64,000 nucleotides of DNA from Candidatus Blastococcus massiliensis AP3 (GCF_000582785.1 NZ_HG931173.1:1641131-1705130); one strand, 5' to 3'. Counted from the stretch's first letter, positions 11,458 to 19,639 are shown. Program-made: numbers and translations. Notes: generated by a model not told the origin, from the letters alone.

Positions 11458-11820
11458 TCAGCCGGCGACGGCGATCCAGGCCAGCAGCACGACGCCGACC
11501 AGGACCCACACGAGCGGGACGCGGTTCACCCATCGGGCGGCGCCGAGCCGGCGGACGCCGAAGAGCACCCACGCCACGACCGACGTGACGACGGCGACCA
11601 GCGGATAGCTCCACCAGGCCAGGATCACGAAGGCCGCGAGGATCGACTCCCAGTTCGCCAGCCCCATGGTTCCGCCGATGGCCAGGAAGAACCACGGCAC
11701 GAGGAACAGCACGAAGGCACCCTGGAGGACCCCCAGCTCGATCGCCGTCGGACGGCGCGGTGCGGGAGCCGGCCCGGTCGTCGTCGCGGGGTACGGGCTC
11801 CACGGCGTGGGGTGCGTCAC
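11458..11820 (-). CDS. Small integral membrane protein
   Basis: 120-aa protein with a Pro/Thr-rich cytoplasmic N-terminus (about 30 residues) and three predicted TM helices (GVLQGAFVLFLVPWFFLAIG, SILAAFVILAWWSYPLVAVV with the following segment, VPLVWVLVGVVLLAWIAVAG). I know no family for it. The GTG at 11820 is preferred because TACGCT lies 8 nt upstream, giving a leaderless promoter. Longer reading frames would start inside the inverted repeat at 11848-11905 and are unlikely. It lies downstream of pheA on the same strand but with its own promoter. Confidence 0.65.
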   Translation of the reverse strand: MTHPTPWSPYPATTTGPAPAPRRPTAIELGVLQGAFVLFLVPWFFLAIGGTMGLANWESILAAFVILAWWSYPLVAVVTSVVAWVLFGVRRLGAARWVNRVPLVWVLVGVVLLAWIAVAG

Positions 11821-11828
11821 GGCGCCGG

Positions 11829-11834
11829 AGCGTA
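11829..11834 (-). promoter_or_regulatory. Candidate -10 box, leaderless gene at 11820
   Basis: On the minus strand the box reads TACGCT, 8 nt before the GTG start. Confidence 0.4.
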
Positions 11835-11847
11835 GCCGCGGGACCGG

Positions 11848-11905
11848 CGAGATCTGCACATTCGCCCGCATCAGGCACCTGAACGGGGCGAGTGTGCAGA
11901 TCTCG
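11848..11905. repeat. Family B inverted repeat, copy 1
   Basis: A 58-nt hairpin: arms CGAGATCTGCACATTCG and CGAGTGTGCAGATCTCG (one mismatch) around a 24-nt centre containing CATCAGG, with further pairing of CCC and GGG next to the arms. A second copy is at 21159-21216. Here it lies just after the pheA stop, where it could terminate transcription, but it has no U-tract. Confidence 0.85.
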
Positions 11906-11910
11906 TCGAG

Positions 11911-12858
11911 TCAGGGGCGGCCGGAGCGCGCGCGGGCCAGCCAGTCGGTCGCCTCGCCGAACGCGGGGTCGTCCGACCCGGCCGGGACGGGACGGTTCTC
12001 CCGCCCGTCGGCCCGGGGGTAGGAGCCCAGGAAACGGACGTCGTCGCACACCCGGTGCAGGGCGGCCAGCGCCTCGCCCACCCGGGCGTCGGCGATGTGG
12101 CCCTCGCAGTCCAGAGAGAACGAGTAGACGCCCAGCCGCTGCCGGGTCGGCCGCGACTCGATGCGGGTCAGCGAGATGCCGCGGCTGGCGAACTCGCGCA
12201 GCAGGTCCAGCAGCGCGCCGGTGCGGTCGCCGACGACGGCGACCAGCGACGTCTTGTCGTTGCCGGTGGGCTCGGGCAGCGGGCCGGGGCGGCTGACCAG
12301 CACGAACCGGGTCACCGCGCCGGCGTGGTCGGCGATGTCGTCGGCCAGCGAGTCGAGGCCGTAGCGCTCCGCAGCGATCGCCGCGCAGACCGCCGCGTCG
12401 AACTCCCCCGCGGCGACGGCGGCGGCGGCTCCGGCTGTGGAGCTGGTGGGCAGCGGCGTCACCCCCGGGAGATGAGCCTCCAGCCACCGGCCGGTCTGCG
12501 CCAGCGCGTGCGGATGGCTGGCCACCGAGCGCACGTCCGCCAGCGTCGTCCCGGGGCGGACGGCGAGGGTGAAGGCGACCGGCAGGAACACCTCGCGGGT
12601 GATCAGGAGCGGGTCGCCGTCGGCCAGCCCGTCCATGGTGGCGGGCACCGAGCCCTCGACGGAGTTCTCCAGCGGGACCAGCGCGGCGTCGACGTCCCCC
12701 GATCGGACGGCGGCGAGCGCGGCGGGGACACTCGGGCGGGGGGTCCGCGTTCCCTCGCTGGTGGCAACTGCGCTGCTCAGGGCCGCTTCGGCGAAGGTAC
12801 CCTCGGGCCCGAGATAGGCGAACCTCGTCGGAGACGTGCCTGCTTGCATCCCGGGCAT
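11911..12858 (-). CDS. pheA: Prephenate dehydratase
   Basis: Converts prephenate to phenylpyruvate in phenylalanine synthesis; 315 aa monofunctional actinobacterial type. The N-terminal periplasmic-binding-like catalytic domain opens with YLGPEGTFAEAA and ends in the catalytic TRF triad (T183-F185). The C-terminal ACT regulatory domain (about 202-285) has the phenylalanine-binding ESRP motif (234-237). The start ATG at 12858 is supported by TACCCT 6 nt upstream, so the gene is leaderless; the ATG at 12849 is the alternative. Feedback inhibition by phenylalanine is known for the family. A family B hairpin follows the stop. Confidence 0.96.
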   Translation of the reverse strand: MPGMQAGTSPTRFAYLGPEGTFAEAALSSAVATSEGTRTPRPSVPAALAAVRSGDVDAALVPLENSVEGSVPATMDGLADGDPLLITREVFLPVAFTLAVRPGTTLADVRSVASHPHALAQTGRWLEAHLPGVTPLPTSSTAGAAAAVAAGEFDAAVCAAIAAERYGLDSLADDIADHAGAVTRFVLVSRPGPLPEPTGNDKTSLVAVVGDRTGALLDLLREFASRGISLTRIESRPTRQRLGVYSFSLDCEGHIADARVGEALAALHRVCDDVRFLGSYPRADGRENRPVPAGSDDPAFGEATDWLARARSGRP

Positions 12859-12864
12859 CCGACG

Positions 12865-12870
12865 AGGGTA
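12865..12870 (-). promoter_or_regulatory. Candidate -10 box of pheA
   Basis: Minus-strand TACCCT with a 6-nt gap to the ATG at 12858; leaderless geometry. Confidence 0.5.
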
Positions 12871-12970
12871 GTGCGGGCGGGGCGGCTGGTGCGCGACCCG
12901 GGGGAAGCTGCCTCGCTGACCGGCAGCTCCGGTTCAGGTGACCGGACGACGACCCGCGACTGGAGGTGGC

Positions 12971-14695
12971 GTGTCCCCCGCCTCCTCCGCCGCGCCCTCC
13001 GCAGGCCCGTCGCCGGCCGAGACCGCTCGGCTGCAGGCCGCGCTCTGGCGGCTGCTGGCCCCCGGCGACCGGGACGGCGACGACATCCGCGCCGTGCTCG
13101 ACGAGGTCGGCGCGGTCCTGGCGCACAGCGACGAGCCGTACTGGAGCGCGTGGCGCTCGGCGGTGGCCGCCCGCGCCGCCCTGGTCGACGGCGAGCCCGA
13201 CGCCGTCGGCGAGGCGGGGACGGCGGCCCGCACGGCCCTGCACGAGTGCCTGCCCTCGGCGTGGACGGCGCTGGCGCTGGCCTACCTGGCGCACGTGGAG
13301 GTGACCGCCGACCACGTCGACGCGGCCATGCTCATGGCGGTCGACGCGAGCCTGCTCACCGAGGAGCCCTCCGCCCAGGAGCCCAGCCGCGCGCTGCTCC
13401 AGGCGCACCGGTGGCTGTCGCTGACGCTGGCGGGGCTGGACCTGGAGGAGCTGGCGGTCGCGCACGCCGGCCGCGCGCACCGGGTGGCCGGCCAGCTCCC
13501 CGACGTCGACGACCAGTGGCACACCCTGCTGCTCAGCGCCCAGCAGCACGTCGAGCTCGCCCAGACCCTGCGCCGCCGCGGTGACGAGCAGCGCGCGGCC
13601 GAGCTCGCCGAGGAGGCGATCGGCTGCGCCGGCGTGGCCCGCGAGCTCGACCGCGAGCCCGAGCCGGCCGAGGCCGACCTGCTCGACGTCGTCCAGGCCT
13701 GGGCGCTGACCTGCACCGACGACCTCGACGGCGCCCTGGGTCCGCTGCGCCGGGTGCACCGGCACGTCCGGGCCGACGGCGGCGTCTGGCTGCGCGGCTA
13801 CACCGAGCTCGTCCTCGCCCGGTTGCTGGTCCGGCTGGCTGCCCGCGACTCCGATCCCCTGCACGGCGAGGAGGCCGTGCAGCTGCTGGTCGACGCCGCC
13901 GGCGCCTTCGCCTCCTCCGGCGACCGCCGCCGCTACCGGCAGTGCCTGCTGGAGCTGGGCCGCAACAGCGCCGACCTGGGCCGCACCGCCGACGCCCTGC
14001 ACTGGCTGGAGGCCTACCGCGCCGACACCGGCCGTGCGCACGCGCGGGGCCGCCAGCTCTGGGCGGAGATGTTCGTGCGCCGCAGCAGGCTGCGCGAGGC
14101 GGAGCGGCAGGCGGCGGTTTTGCGCCGGCACGCCCTCGAGGACCCGCTCACCGGCCTGGGCAACCGGCGCAGCGCCGAGCGCCGGTTGGCCGGCCTGCGG
14201 CTCGGCGAGGAGCCGCTGTCGCTGGCCGTCGTCGACGTCGACAGGTTCAAGCAGGTCAACGACGGCGCCTCGCACACCCAGGGCGACGTCGTGCTGCGCC
14301 GCGTGGCCGACCTCCTCCGCGAGCACAGCCGCACCAACGACGAGGTGTACCGCTGGGCCGGCGACGAGTTCCTGGTCCTCCTACCCACCGCCACCGAGGG
14401 GCAGGCCGTCGCGGTGATGGAGCGGCTGCGCTCGGCGGTCGCCTCGGCGGACTGGTCGGAGCTGAGGCTGACCGAGCCGGTCACCGTCAGCGTCGGCGTC
14501 GCGACCGCACCCGAGGTCGCCGAGGGGCACCCCGAGCCGGTGGTCGGGTGGCGGACCCTGTTCGAGAGCGCCGACCTGCTGCTGTTCTCCGCCAAGCGGA
14601 GCGGGCGCAACCGGGTCCGGGCGCCGGGCGGGGCGCCGCCCGCCGACGCGAGCAGCGGGCCCGCAGCCGGTTCCGACGACCGGCCGGGAGCATGA
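12971..14695 (+). CDS. TPR-like diguanylate cyclase (GGDEF)
   Basis: Cytoplasmic 574-aa protein without TM segments. Residues about 15-370 are all-alpha with TPR-like repeats (Ala/Leu-rich pairs of helices), and the C-terminus is a GGDEF domain (about 385-545). The catalytic loop is RWAGDEF (A463-F467), so the first Gly of GGDEF is Ala, a substitution seen in active enzymes. An RxxD inhibitory site (RTND) sits five residues before it. DVDRFKQVND carries the metal-binding Asp. It should make c-di-GMP with product inhibition. GTG 12971 is chosen for the GGAGG 4 nt upstream; GTG 12938 is in frame. The next gene overlaps by 4 nt. Confidence 0.9.
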   Translation: MSPASSAAPSAGPSPAETARLQAALWRLLAPGDRDGDDIRAVLDEVGAVLAHSDEPYWSAWRSAVAARAALVDGEPDAVGEAGTAARTALHECLPSAWTALALAYLAHVEVTADHVDAAMLMAVDASLLTEEPSAQEPSRALLQAHRWLSLTLAGLDLEELAVAHAGRAHRVAGQLPDVDDQWHTLLLSAQQHVELAQTLRRRGDEQRAAELAEEAIGCAGVARELDREPEPAEADLLDVVQAWALTCTDDLDGALGPLRRVHRHVRADGGVWLRGYTELVLARLLVRLAARDSDPLHGEEAVQLLVDAAGAFASSGDRRRYRQCLLELGRNSADLGRTADALHWLEAYRADTGRAHARGRQLWAEMFVRRSRLREAERQAAVLRRHALEDPLTGLGNRRSAERRLAGLRLGEEPLSLAVVDVDRFKQVNDGASHTQGDVVLRRVADLLREHSRTNDEVYRWAGDEFLVLLPTATEGQAVAVMERLRSAVASADWSELRLTEPVTVSVGVATAPEVAEGHPEPVVGWRTLFESADLLLFSAKRSGRNRVRAPGGAPPADASSGPAAGSDDRPGA

Positions 14696-17448
14696 GCTCG
14701 GCGCGCGGCTGGGACACGTGGGGCACGACGGACGGGGGACGGCGCGTTCCCGACGACGTGCTCGACACCGACGGGGGTGCGGTGCACAGTGCGCTCGTGC
14801 CACCCGGAGCCCTGCACCAACGGGTGACCGCTGCCCTGGCCAACTGGCGGCTGGACGACGCGGAGCAACTGCTCTCCGGCGTCGACTCCGAGCCCTCCCC
14901 CTACCAGGCGGCGGAGCCCGACCCGGTCGCGTCCGGAGGCGCCGCCGATCTGGGCCGCGCCTGGGCCGACACCCTGCGGGCCGAGCTGCTCGTCCGCCGG
15001 CTCCGCGTCGCCGGGTTCACGCTCGTGGGCGAGCCGGTGGGCTCCGGCGGGACCGAGGGCGCGGCCGAGGAGGCGCTCGACCTGCACGCGGGCGTCGCCG
15101 GGCTGATCGACGGACACGGCTCCCCCGCGCACCCGGACGCCGATCCGCGCTCGGAGTCCGCCTCGCACGCCGCGCTGGCCATCGCCCTCGTCCGCTCGGC
15201 CAAGGCGGCCTTCGACGCCACCGACGACGACCTCCAGCGGGCGGCCGGCCTGGCCCGGCACGCCCGCATCGAGCTGCTGTCCCGGCGGATCGACGCCGCC
15301 ATGGACGAGGCGGTGGAGGCGGCCAGCCTGCTCGACCCGCTGCTGCCCCCGAGCCGGCTGCTCGTGGACACCCTCGGCACGCTGGCCGGCGTCCTGGCCG
15401 ACCTGGAACTGATGCCCCTCGCGCTGGACTTCCAGCGCCGGGCGCACGAGGCCGCCCGCTCGGCCGCCGCGGAGCCCGAGGCGCTGGGCGCGGGTGACGG
15501 CGACCCCGACGTGCTCGTCGCCGTCGCGGCCACCCGGCTCGGCGAGCTGTGCGCCGAGCTGGGGGAAGGACTGCTCGACGACGGCCTGCCCGAGACGGCG
15601 GGCCCGCACTTCGCCGAGGCCCGCGCGCTGGCCGAGGAGGCGCTGCAGCTGCTGCCGCCGGACGCCCCCGGGCTGGTCGCGGCGCAGATCGTGCACGGCT
15701 GGGCGCTGGTGGGCCTGGGCGAGCACACCGCCGCGGTGAGCCAGCTGCGGGCCGCCGTCCGCGTCACCTCCGCCTCCGACGACCGCGCGCAGCGGGCCGC
15801 CGCCCAGCTCGCACTGGGCCGGGCGCTGCGCCGGCAGGGCGACTCGACCGGCGCCGACGAGCACCTGGTCTCCACCCTGCACCTGGCCACCGAGCACGGC
15901 CTCCCCCGGCTGCGCCGGGCCGCCCTGCGAGAGCTGTGCACCCTGCACGCCGAGCTCGACGACGCCGGCCGGGCCCTGCCCTACCTGCAGGCCTACCTGT
16001 CCGACGAGCTGGACCGGGTCGACGAACGGCGGACCCGCTGGGTGGAGCTGTTCGGCCGGCGCAAGAGCCTGCTGGAGACCGAGCGGGCCGCCGGGCAGCT
16101 GCGCCGGCAGGCCTACGAGGACCCGCTCACGCACCTGCCCAACCGCCGCTACGCCGAGGCGCGCCTGGACGGGCTGCTCGCCGGCGGTGGCGTCCCGGCT
16201 CTGGCCGTCGTCGACATCGACCGGTTCAAGTCGATCAACGACGCGATCGGCCACCCCGGTGGGGACGCCGTCCTGCGGGCGGTCGCCGAGCTGCTCATCG
16301 CCGGTGTCCGCGACTCCGACGAGGTGTGCCGGTGGGCCGGCGACGAGTTCGTCGTCCTGCTGCCGGACACCACCGCCGAGCAGGCCGAGCGCGCCCTGGA
16401 GCGCACGCGCGGCAAGGTGGCCGGCTACGACTGGGCCTCGCTCGGACTCGACCAGCCGGTGACGATCAGCGTCGGCATCGCCTCGGCGGCCCGCGGGGAC
16501 GACCGGCGCACCCTCTTCGCCGCCGCCGACGGCGTCCTCTACGACGCCAAGCGCAGCGGCCGCAACCGCGTGGTGCGGCTGTCCGGGGTGACGCAGAAGC
16601 GCGCCGCCGGGAGCCCGCTCGACGGCCCGGGCACGGAACCCGCGCCCGCCGACGATGCCGTCGCTCCGGCGCCGGCCGGGTTCCCGCTCGCCGCGGACGA
16701 CGAGGGCTTCGCACTGCTGCTCGGGTCGACTCCGCCGGCCGACCCGCCGCTGGGCGTCGACCGGCCCGATGAGCCGCTGCTCGGACCGCTGCCGACCCCC
16801 GTTCCCGTGACCCCGCGCGAGGCCGAGCCGGTCGCCGGACCCGAGGTCGTCCGGGCGACCGGACGCACGACGGAGCAGGTGCTGGCGCTGGTCCGCGAGG
16901 CCCGCCGCGAGCACCCCGACCGTCCGGCACTGGTCCTGCGCGCGACGGCGGAGACCCTGGTGGCCCTCGCCGGCGAGCACGACGGGGCGACCACCCTGGA
17001 CGCCGCCGCCATGGCTGCCGCCGTCGGGCCGCTGCCCGAACCGGCCGGGCGGGTGGGCGTGCTGTGCGCCGGCGCGGCCGACACCGCGGTCGCGGCCGAG
17101 GCCGCGTTCGTCGCCCGCGTCACCGGCACGCACGTCGTGCGGCACGACGACGTCGCGGGAGCCGGGTTCCGGGCACTGCTGGCCGAGCCGTCGCAGCTCG
17201 CGGAGGCCGACTGCCTGGTCGTCGTCGCCGGGCTGGACGCCGGCGTGGCGGCCACGCTGGCGGAGCGGACCGACGTCCCGGTGGTCGCGGTGCCGACCTC
17301 GACCGGCCAGCCGCAGGCCCTCGGTGGTCTGGGCGCGCTGATGACCATGCTCCACTCGACCGTGCCCGGGGTGGCGGTCAGCACCATCGACAGCGGGTAC
17401 TCGGCCGGCGTCCTCGCCGCCCGGATCGCCCGCCGCTCGGCCCGCTGA
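14692..17448 (+). CDS. TPR-like diguanylate cyclase fused to a LarB-like domain
   Basis: 918-aa cytoplasmic protein, ATGA-coupled to the preceding GGDEF gene and sharing its layout. N-terminal helical/TPR-like region (about 40-465), GGDEF domain (about 480-580) with RWAGDEF (A549-F553), an RDSD inhibitory site and DIDRFKSIND. After a Pro/Ala-rich linker (about 580-716), residues 717-918 match LarB/AIR-carboxylase-like proteins: PEVVRATGRTTEQ, RVGVLCAGAADT, VVVAGLDAG, VPVVAVPTSTG, GGLGALMTML, GVAVSTIDSGYSAG. LarB normally carboxylates nicotinate adenine dinucleotide for the nickel-pincer cofactor. Here the NSC-like catalytic cysteine segment reads HST (T890) and TSxGYG reads TSTGQP, so catalysis is doubtful. 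The frame is continuous, not a frameshift product. Confidence 0.88.
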   Translation: MSSARGWDTWGTTDGGRRVPDDVLDTDGGAVHSALVPPGALHQRVTAALANWRLDDAEQLLSGVDSEPSPYQAAEPDPVASGGAADLGRAWADTLRAELLVRRLRVAGFTLVGEPVGSGGTEGAAEEALDLHAGVAGLIDGHGSPAHPDADPRSESASHAALAIALVRSAKAAFDATDDDLQRAAGLARHARIELLSRRIDAAMDEAVEAASLLDPLLPPSRLLVDTLGTLAGVLADLELMPLALDFQRRAHEAARSAAAEPEALGAGDGDPDVLVAVAATRLGELCAELGEGLLDDGLPETAGPHFAEARALAEEALQLLPPDAPGLVAAQIVHGWALVGLGEHTAAVSQLRAAVRVTSASDDRAQRAAAQLALGRALRRQGDSTGADEHLVSTLHLATEHGLPRLRRAALRELCTLHAELDDAGRALPYLQAYLSDELDRVDERRTRWVELFGRRKSLLETERAAGQLRRQAYEDPLTHLPNRRYAEARLDGLLAGGGVPALAVVDIDRFKSINDAIGHPGGDAVLRAVAELLIAGVRDSDEVCRWAGDEFVVLLPDTTAEQAERALERTRGKVAGYDWASLGLDQPVTISVGIASAARGDDRRTLFAAADGVLYDAKRSGRNRVVRLSGVTQKRAAGSPLDGPGTEPAPADDAVAPAPAGFPLAADDEGFALLLGSTPPADPPLGVDRPDEPLLGPLPTPVPVTPREAEPVAGPEVVRATGRTTEQVLALVREARREHPDRPALVLRATAETLVALAGEHDGATTLDAAAMAAAVGPLPEPAGRVGVLCAGAADTAVAAEAAFVARVTGTHVVRHDDVAGAGFRALLAEPSQLAEADCLVVVAGLDAGVAATLAERTDVPVVAVPTSTGQPQALGGLGALMTMLHSTVPGVAVSTIDSGYSAGVLAARIARRSAR

Positions 17449-17468
17449 CCCACGAGCCCCCGCCGCTG

Positions 17469-18116
17469 GTGATCGACGCGCTCTCCGGGCGGCGCATGCC
17501 GCGGCGGCTCGTCCAGCTCTACGTGGGGCTGGCGCTCTACGGCGTCTCGATCGCGGCGCTGGTGCTCGCCGACCTCGGCGTCATGCCCTGGGACGTGCTG
17601 CACCAGGGGCTGGCGCGGCTGCTCGGCTGGTCGCTCGGCACGGTGATCATCGCCGTCGGGGTGCTCGTGCTGCTGGCCTGGATCCCGCTGCGCGAGCGTC
17701 CGGGTATCGGCACGGTCAGCAACGTCGTCGTCGTCGGGCTGGTGGCCGACGCCGTCCTCGCGGTGGTCGATCCTCCGTCGTCGCTGGTGCTGCGGATCGC
17801 GCTCGTCGCCGTCGGCATCCTCTGCAACGCCGTCGCCACTGCCGCCTACGTGGGTGTGCGTCTGGGCCCCGGCCCGCGGGACGGGCTCATGACCGGCCTC
17901 GTGCGGCGCACCGGCCGGAAGGTCGGGCCGGTGCGCACCTCGATCGAGGTCCTCGTGGTGGTGTCCGGCTGGCTGCTCGGCGGCACCGTGGGCATCGCCA
18001 CGGTCCTGTACGCGCTGGCCATCGGCCCGCTGGTGCAGCCGCTGCTCCCTCGGCTGACGGTCAGCCCTGCTGCGCCGCCCACTCCGCCAGCCGACGCTCC
18101 TGCTCCTGCGGGCTGA
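17469..18116 (+). CDS. YczE/YyaS/YitT-family membrane protein
   Basis: Polytopic membrane protein of 215 aa with about five to six TMs. The motif PWDVLHQGLARLLGWSLGT and the later LGPGPRDGLMTGL are characteristic of YczE-type proteins, whose function is poorly known. The start is uncertain: GTG 17469 is given, and ATG 17496 (MPRRLVQLYVG) would also give the conserved N-terminus; neither has a good SD. It follows the GGDEF-LarB gene by 20 nt, so cotranscription is likely. The last 18 codons (Ala/Pro-rich tail) lie antisense to a decayed VOC gene, so the tail may be a recent extension. Confidence 0.82.
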   Translation: MIDALSGRRMPRRLVQLYVGLALYGVSIAALVLADLGVMPWDVLHQGLARLLGWSLGTVIIAVGVLVLLAWIPLRERPGIGTVSNVVVVGLVADAVLAVVDPPSSLVLRIALVAVGILCNAVATAAYVGVRLGPGPRDGLMTGLVRRTGRKVGPVRTSIEVLVVVSGWLLGGTVGIATVLYALAIGPLVQPLLPRLTVSPAAPPTPPADAPAPAG

Positions 18117-18195
18117 CGTCCTCGACCTTGGTCATGACCGCTCATCGGTGGCCGAACGGGTCGCGGGTCGTCGGCATCACCCCGTCGGCGTACCT
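18061..18195 (-). pseudogene. C-terminal remnant of a VOC/glyoxalase-fold protein
   Basis: The minus strand reads ...RYADGVMPTTRDPFGHR, then TGA, then AVMTKVEDVSPQEQERRL... in the same frame, ending at a stop at 18061-18063. DPFGHRW followed by a VEDVSPEE-type tail is the usual C-terminus of PhnB-like VOC proteins, so the TGA stands exactly where Trp is expected (TGG to TGA). The N-terminal two thirds are absent, replaced by the MFS gene ending at 18177. It overlaps the 3' end of the YczE gene on the other strand. Confidence 0.5.
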
Positions 18196-19334
18196 GCAGC
18201 GGGCGCGGTCGGCGCCCTGGCGCTCGGGTCACTGGTGCCCGGCTCCCTGGTGCGCAGGCCGGCCCGGACCACCGGGACGACGGCGACCACCAGCACCGCC
18301 ACCGCGAGCGGCCCGGCCAGCGCCCAGGCAGCGAACACCAGCAGCGAAGCCACCTCGATGCCGAGGCCCGCGACCGAGGTGATCGTGGCCCGGTGCGTGC
18401 TCGCGATGCCCTCCTGCAGCCGCGCCTCGGCGACGACGAGCACGGCGAGGTACAGGGCGTAGAAGACCGCGACCGAGCCCAGCGCGGCCGGCCGGGCCCA
18501 CAGCGCGGCTCCTGCCAGGCACCCCGCCGCGAGGACGAGGAGCACCAGCAGCGTGCCGCTCCGCAGCCGGTCGGCGCGGCCACCCAGGGCGGCACCGGCC
18601 GCGCCGGCCAGGGCGATGACCAGCACGGCGACCGGGACCGCCGTCGTCGGTACGCCCCAGTCGCCGGCGAGCACCGGGAAGTACTCCTCGATCGCGTCGA
18701 GACCGCCGATCAGCGCGACCGCGAGCACCAGGACCCGGAGCGCCGGGGAGCGCAGCGACTCCCGGACCCCCTGGCGCAGCGGCTGCTCCTCGTCGTCGTC
18801 CTCGGTCCGCGGCGTCTCGGGGAACCGGAGCGCGAGGGCGGCCGCGGCGAGGCAGACGACGACGCTCGCCCAGCCGACCAGCGGATAACCGCCGGCGGCG
18901 AACAGGGCGGCCGCCGCGAACGCGGTCGGGATCTGCACGAGGAGCTCGGCGGCGGTCATCCAGCCGTTGACCCGCGCGTAGCTCCCTCCGGCGCCCTCGG
19001 CGACCAGGCCGTCGTAGACCAGCGCCTCGGCGGCCCCGGAGACGAGCGCGCCCGACAGTCCCCAGATCACGAAGCCGGCGGTGAAGGCCCAGGTCTCGGG
19101 CGCCGCCGTCCACACCGCGAAGGCGGCCGCCTGCAGCACCCCGCCGAGGACGACGACCCCGCGGCGGGACCACCGGTCGGCGAGCACCCCGGCGGGGACC
19201 TCGGCGACGAAGGAGGTGATCGACCAGACCGCGAACAGCATCGAGATCTGCGCGCCGGACAGTCCGGTGTCGAGGAACAGCAGCGCGTAGAGCGGGTACA
19301 GCGGCACCAGCTCGGACAGCGCTGCCCAGCCCAC
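18177..19334 (-). CDS. MFS transporter
   Basis: Major facilitator of 385 aa with 12 predicted TM helices and a central charged loop (TPRTEDDDEEQPLRQG) between the halves. The signature after TM2 is GVLADRWSRRGV, matching the MFS loop 2-3 motif GxxxDRxGRR. It starts from GTG 19334; no in-frame start lies further upstream before a stop, so the N-terminus is short (TM1 begins almost at once) and a non-canonical start is possible. The substrate is unknown. It is divergent from a riboswitch-controlled exporter and ends next to the VOC remnant. Confidence 0.85.
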   Translation of the reverse strand: MGWAALSELVPLYPLYALLFLDTGLSGAQISMLFAVWSITSFVAEVPAGVLADRWSRRGVVVLGGVLQAAAFAVWTAAPETWAFTAGFVIWGLSGALVSGAAEALVYDGLVAEGAGGSYARVNGWMTAAELLVQIPTAFAAAALFAAGGYPLVGWASVVVCLAAAALALRFPETPRTEDDDEEQPLRQGVRESLRSPALRVLVLAVALIGGLDAIEEYFPVLAGDWGVPTTAVPVAVLVIALAGAAGAALGGRADRLRSGTLLVLLVLAAGCLAGAALWARPAALGSVAVFYALYLAVLVVAEARLQEGIASTHRATITSVAGLGIEVASLLVFAAWALAGPLAVAVLVVAVVPVVRAGLRTREPGTSDPSARAPTAPAAGTPTG

Positions 19335-19452
19335 CGCCAGCCGGGCGAGCGGCCGGGCGGCGGGCGGAAGTGCGTTCGGTGGAACGGGTCAACGGAACGG
19401 CATGTGCGGAGGCTAACCCCGGTGCCCGTCCTCCGCAGCCGGTTTCACCCGC

Positions 19453-19458
19453 TAGGCT
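19453..19458 (+). promoter_or_regulatory. Candidate -10 box of riboswitch transcript
   Basis: TAGGCT ends 6 nt before C19465, which is the first base of the riboswitch P1 stem region, so the predicted transcript begins with the aptamer. Confidence 0.45.
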
Positions 19459-19464
19459 CGGCGG

Positions 19465-19570
19465 CCGAAGGGGAGTAGCCCCCCGTCCGCTGGTCGACAT
19501 GCTGGCGCCTCCCGAGGCCGCCCGGTCAGCGGGTCCACGTCCCGCGTGGATGGGCGAGACCTTCGACCAG
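19465..19570 (+). promoter_or_regulatory. yybP-ykoY (Mn2+) riboswitch aptamer
   Basis: The sequence has the class hallmarks: CGAAGGGGAGTAGC at 19466 onward, an internal GTCGACATGCTGG, and the closing GAGACCTTCG at 19556-19565. CGAAGG (19466-19471) pairs with CCTTCG (19560-19565) as P1. yybP-ykoY aptamers bind Mn2+ and typically switch on Mn exporters. Here the next gene is a GDT1/UPF0016 protein, a family linked to Mn export. Between aptamer and start are a GCAG/CTGC hairpin and CGGCTCCGCC, which can pair with the GGAGGAG SD, suggesting translational control. The whole 19335-19639 gap is the divergent promoter plus this leader. Confidence 0.8.
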
Positions 19571-19639
19571 CAGCCCTGTGCTGCCCGGTCGGAGGCATTC
19601 CCGGCTCCGCCAGGCGGCGCCTCGCGGAGGAGAAGTCTC

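Noticed and set aside
11821..11871. An earlier start for the small membrane protein gene
   Set aside because: It begins inside the family B hairpin, while a leaderless promoter supports GTG 11820.
10919..14326. A 1.1-kb-codon open frame on the minus strand spanning several genes
   Set aside because: It is antisense to the reductase, pheA and GGDEF genes, has Arg/Gly/Pro-dominated composition and no motif. Long stop-free frames are expected by chance at 74% G+C.
14014..17355. Another very long minus-strand frame opposite the GGDEF-LarB gene
   Set aside because: Same composition artefact; the plus-strand frame contains all recognisable domains.
17041..17448. LarB-like part as a separate downstream gene
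   Set aside because: The frame is continuous with the GGDEF part and there is no internal SD or promoter-like box before it.
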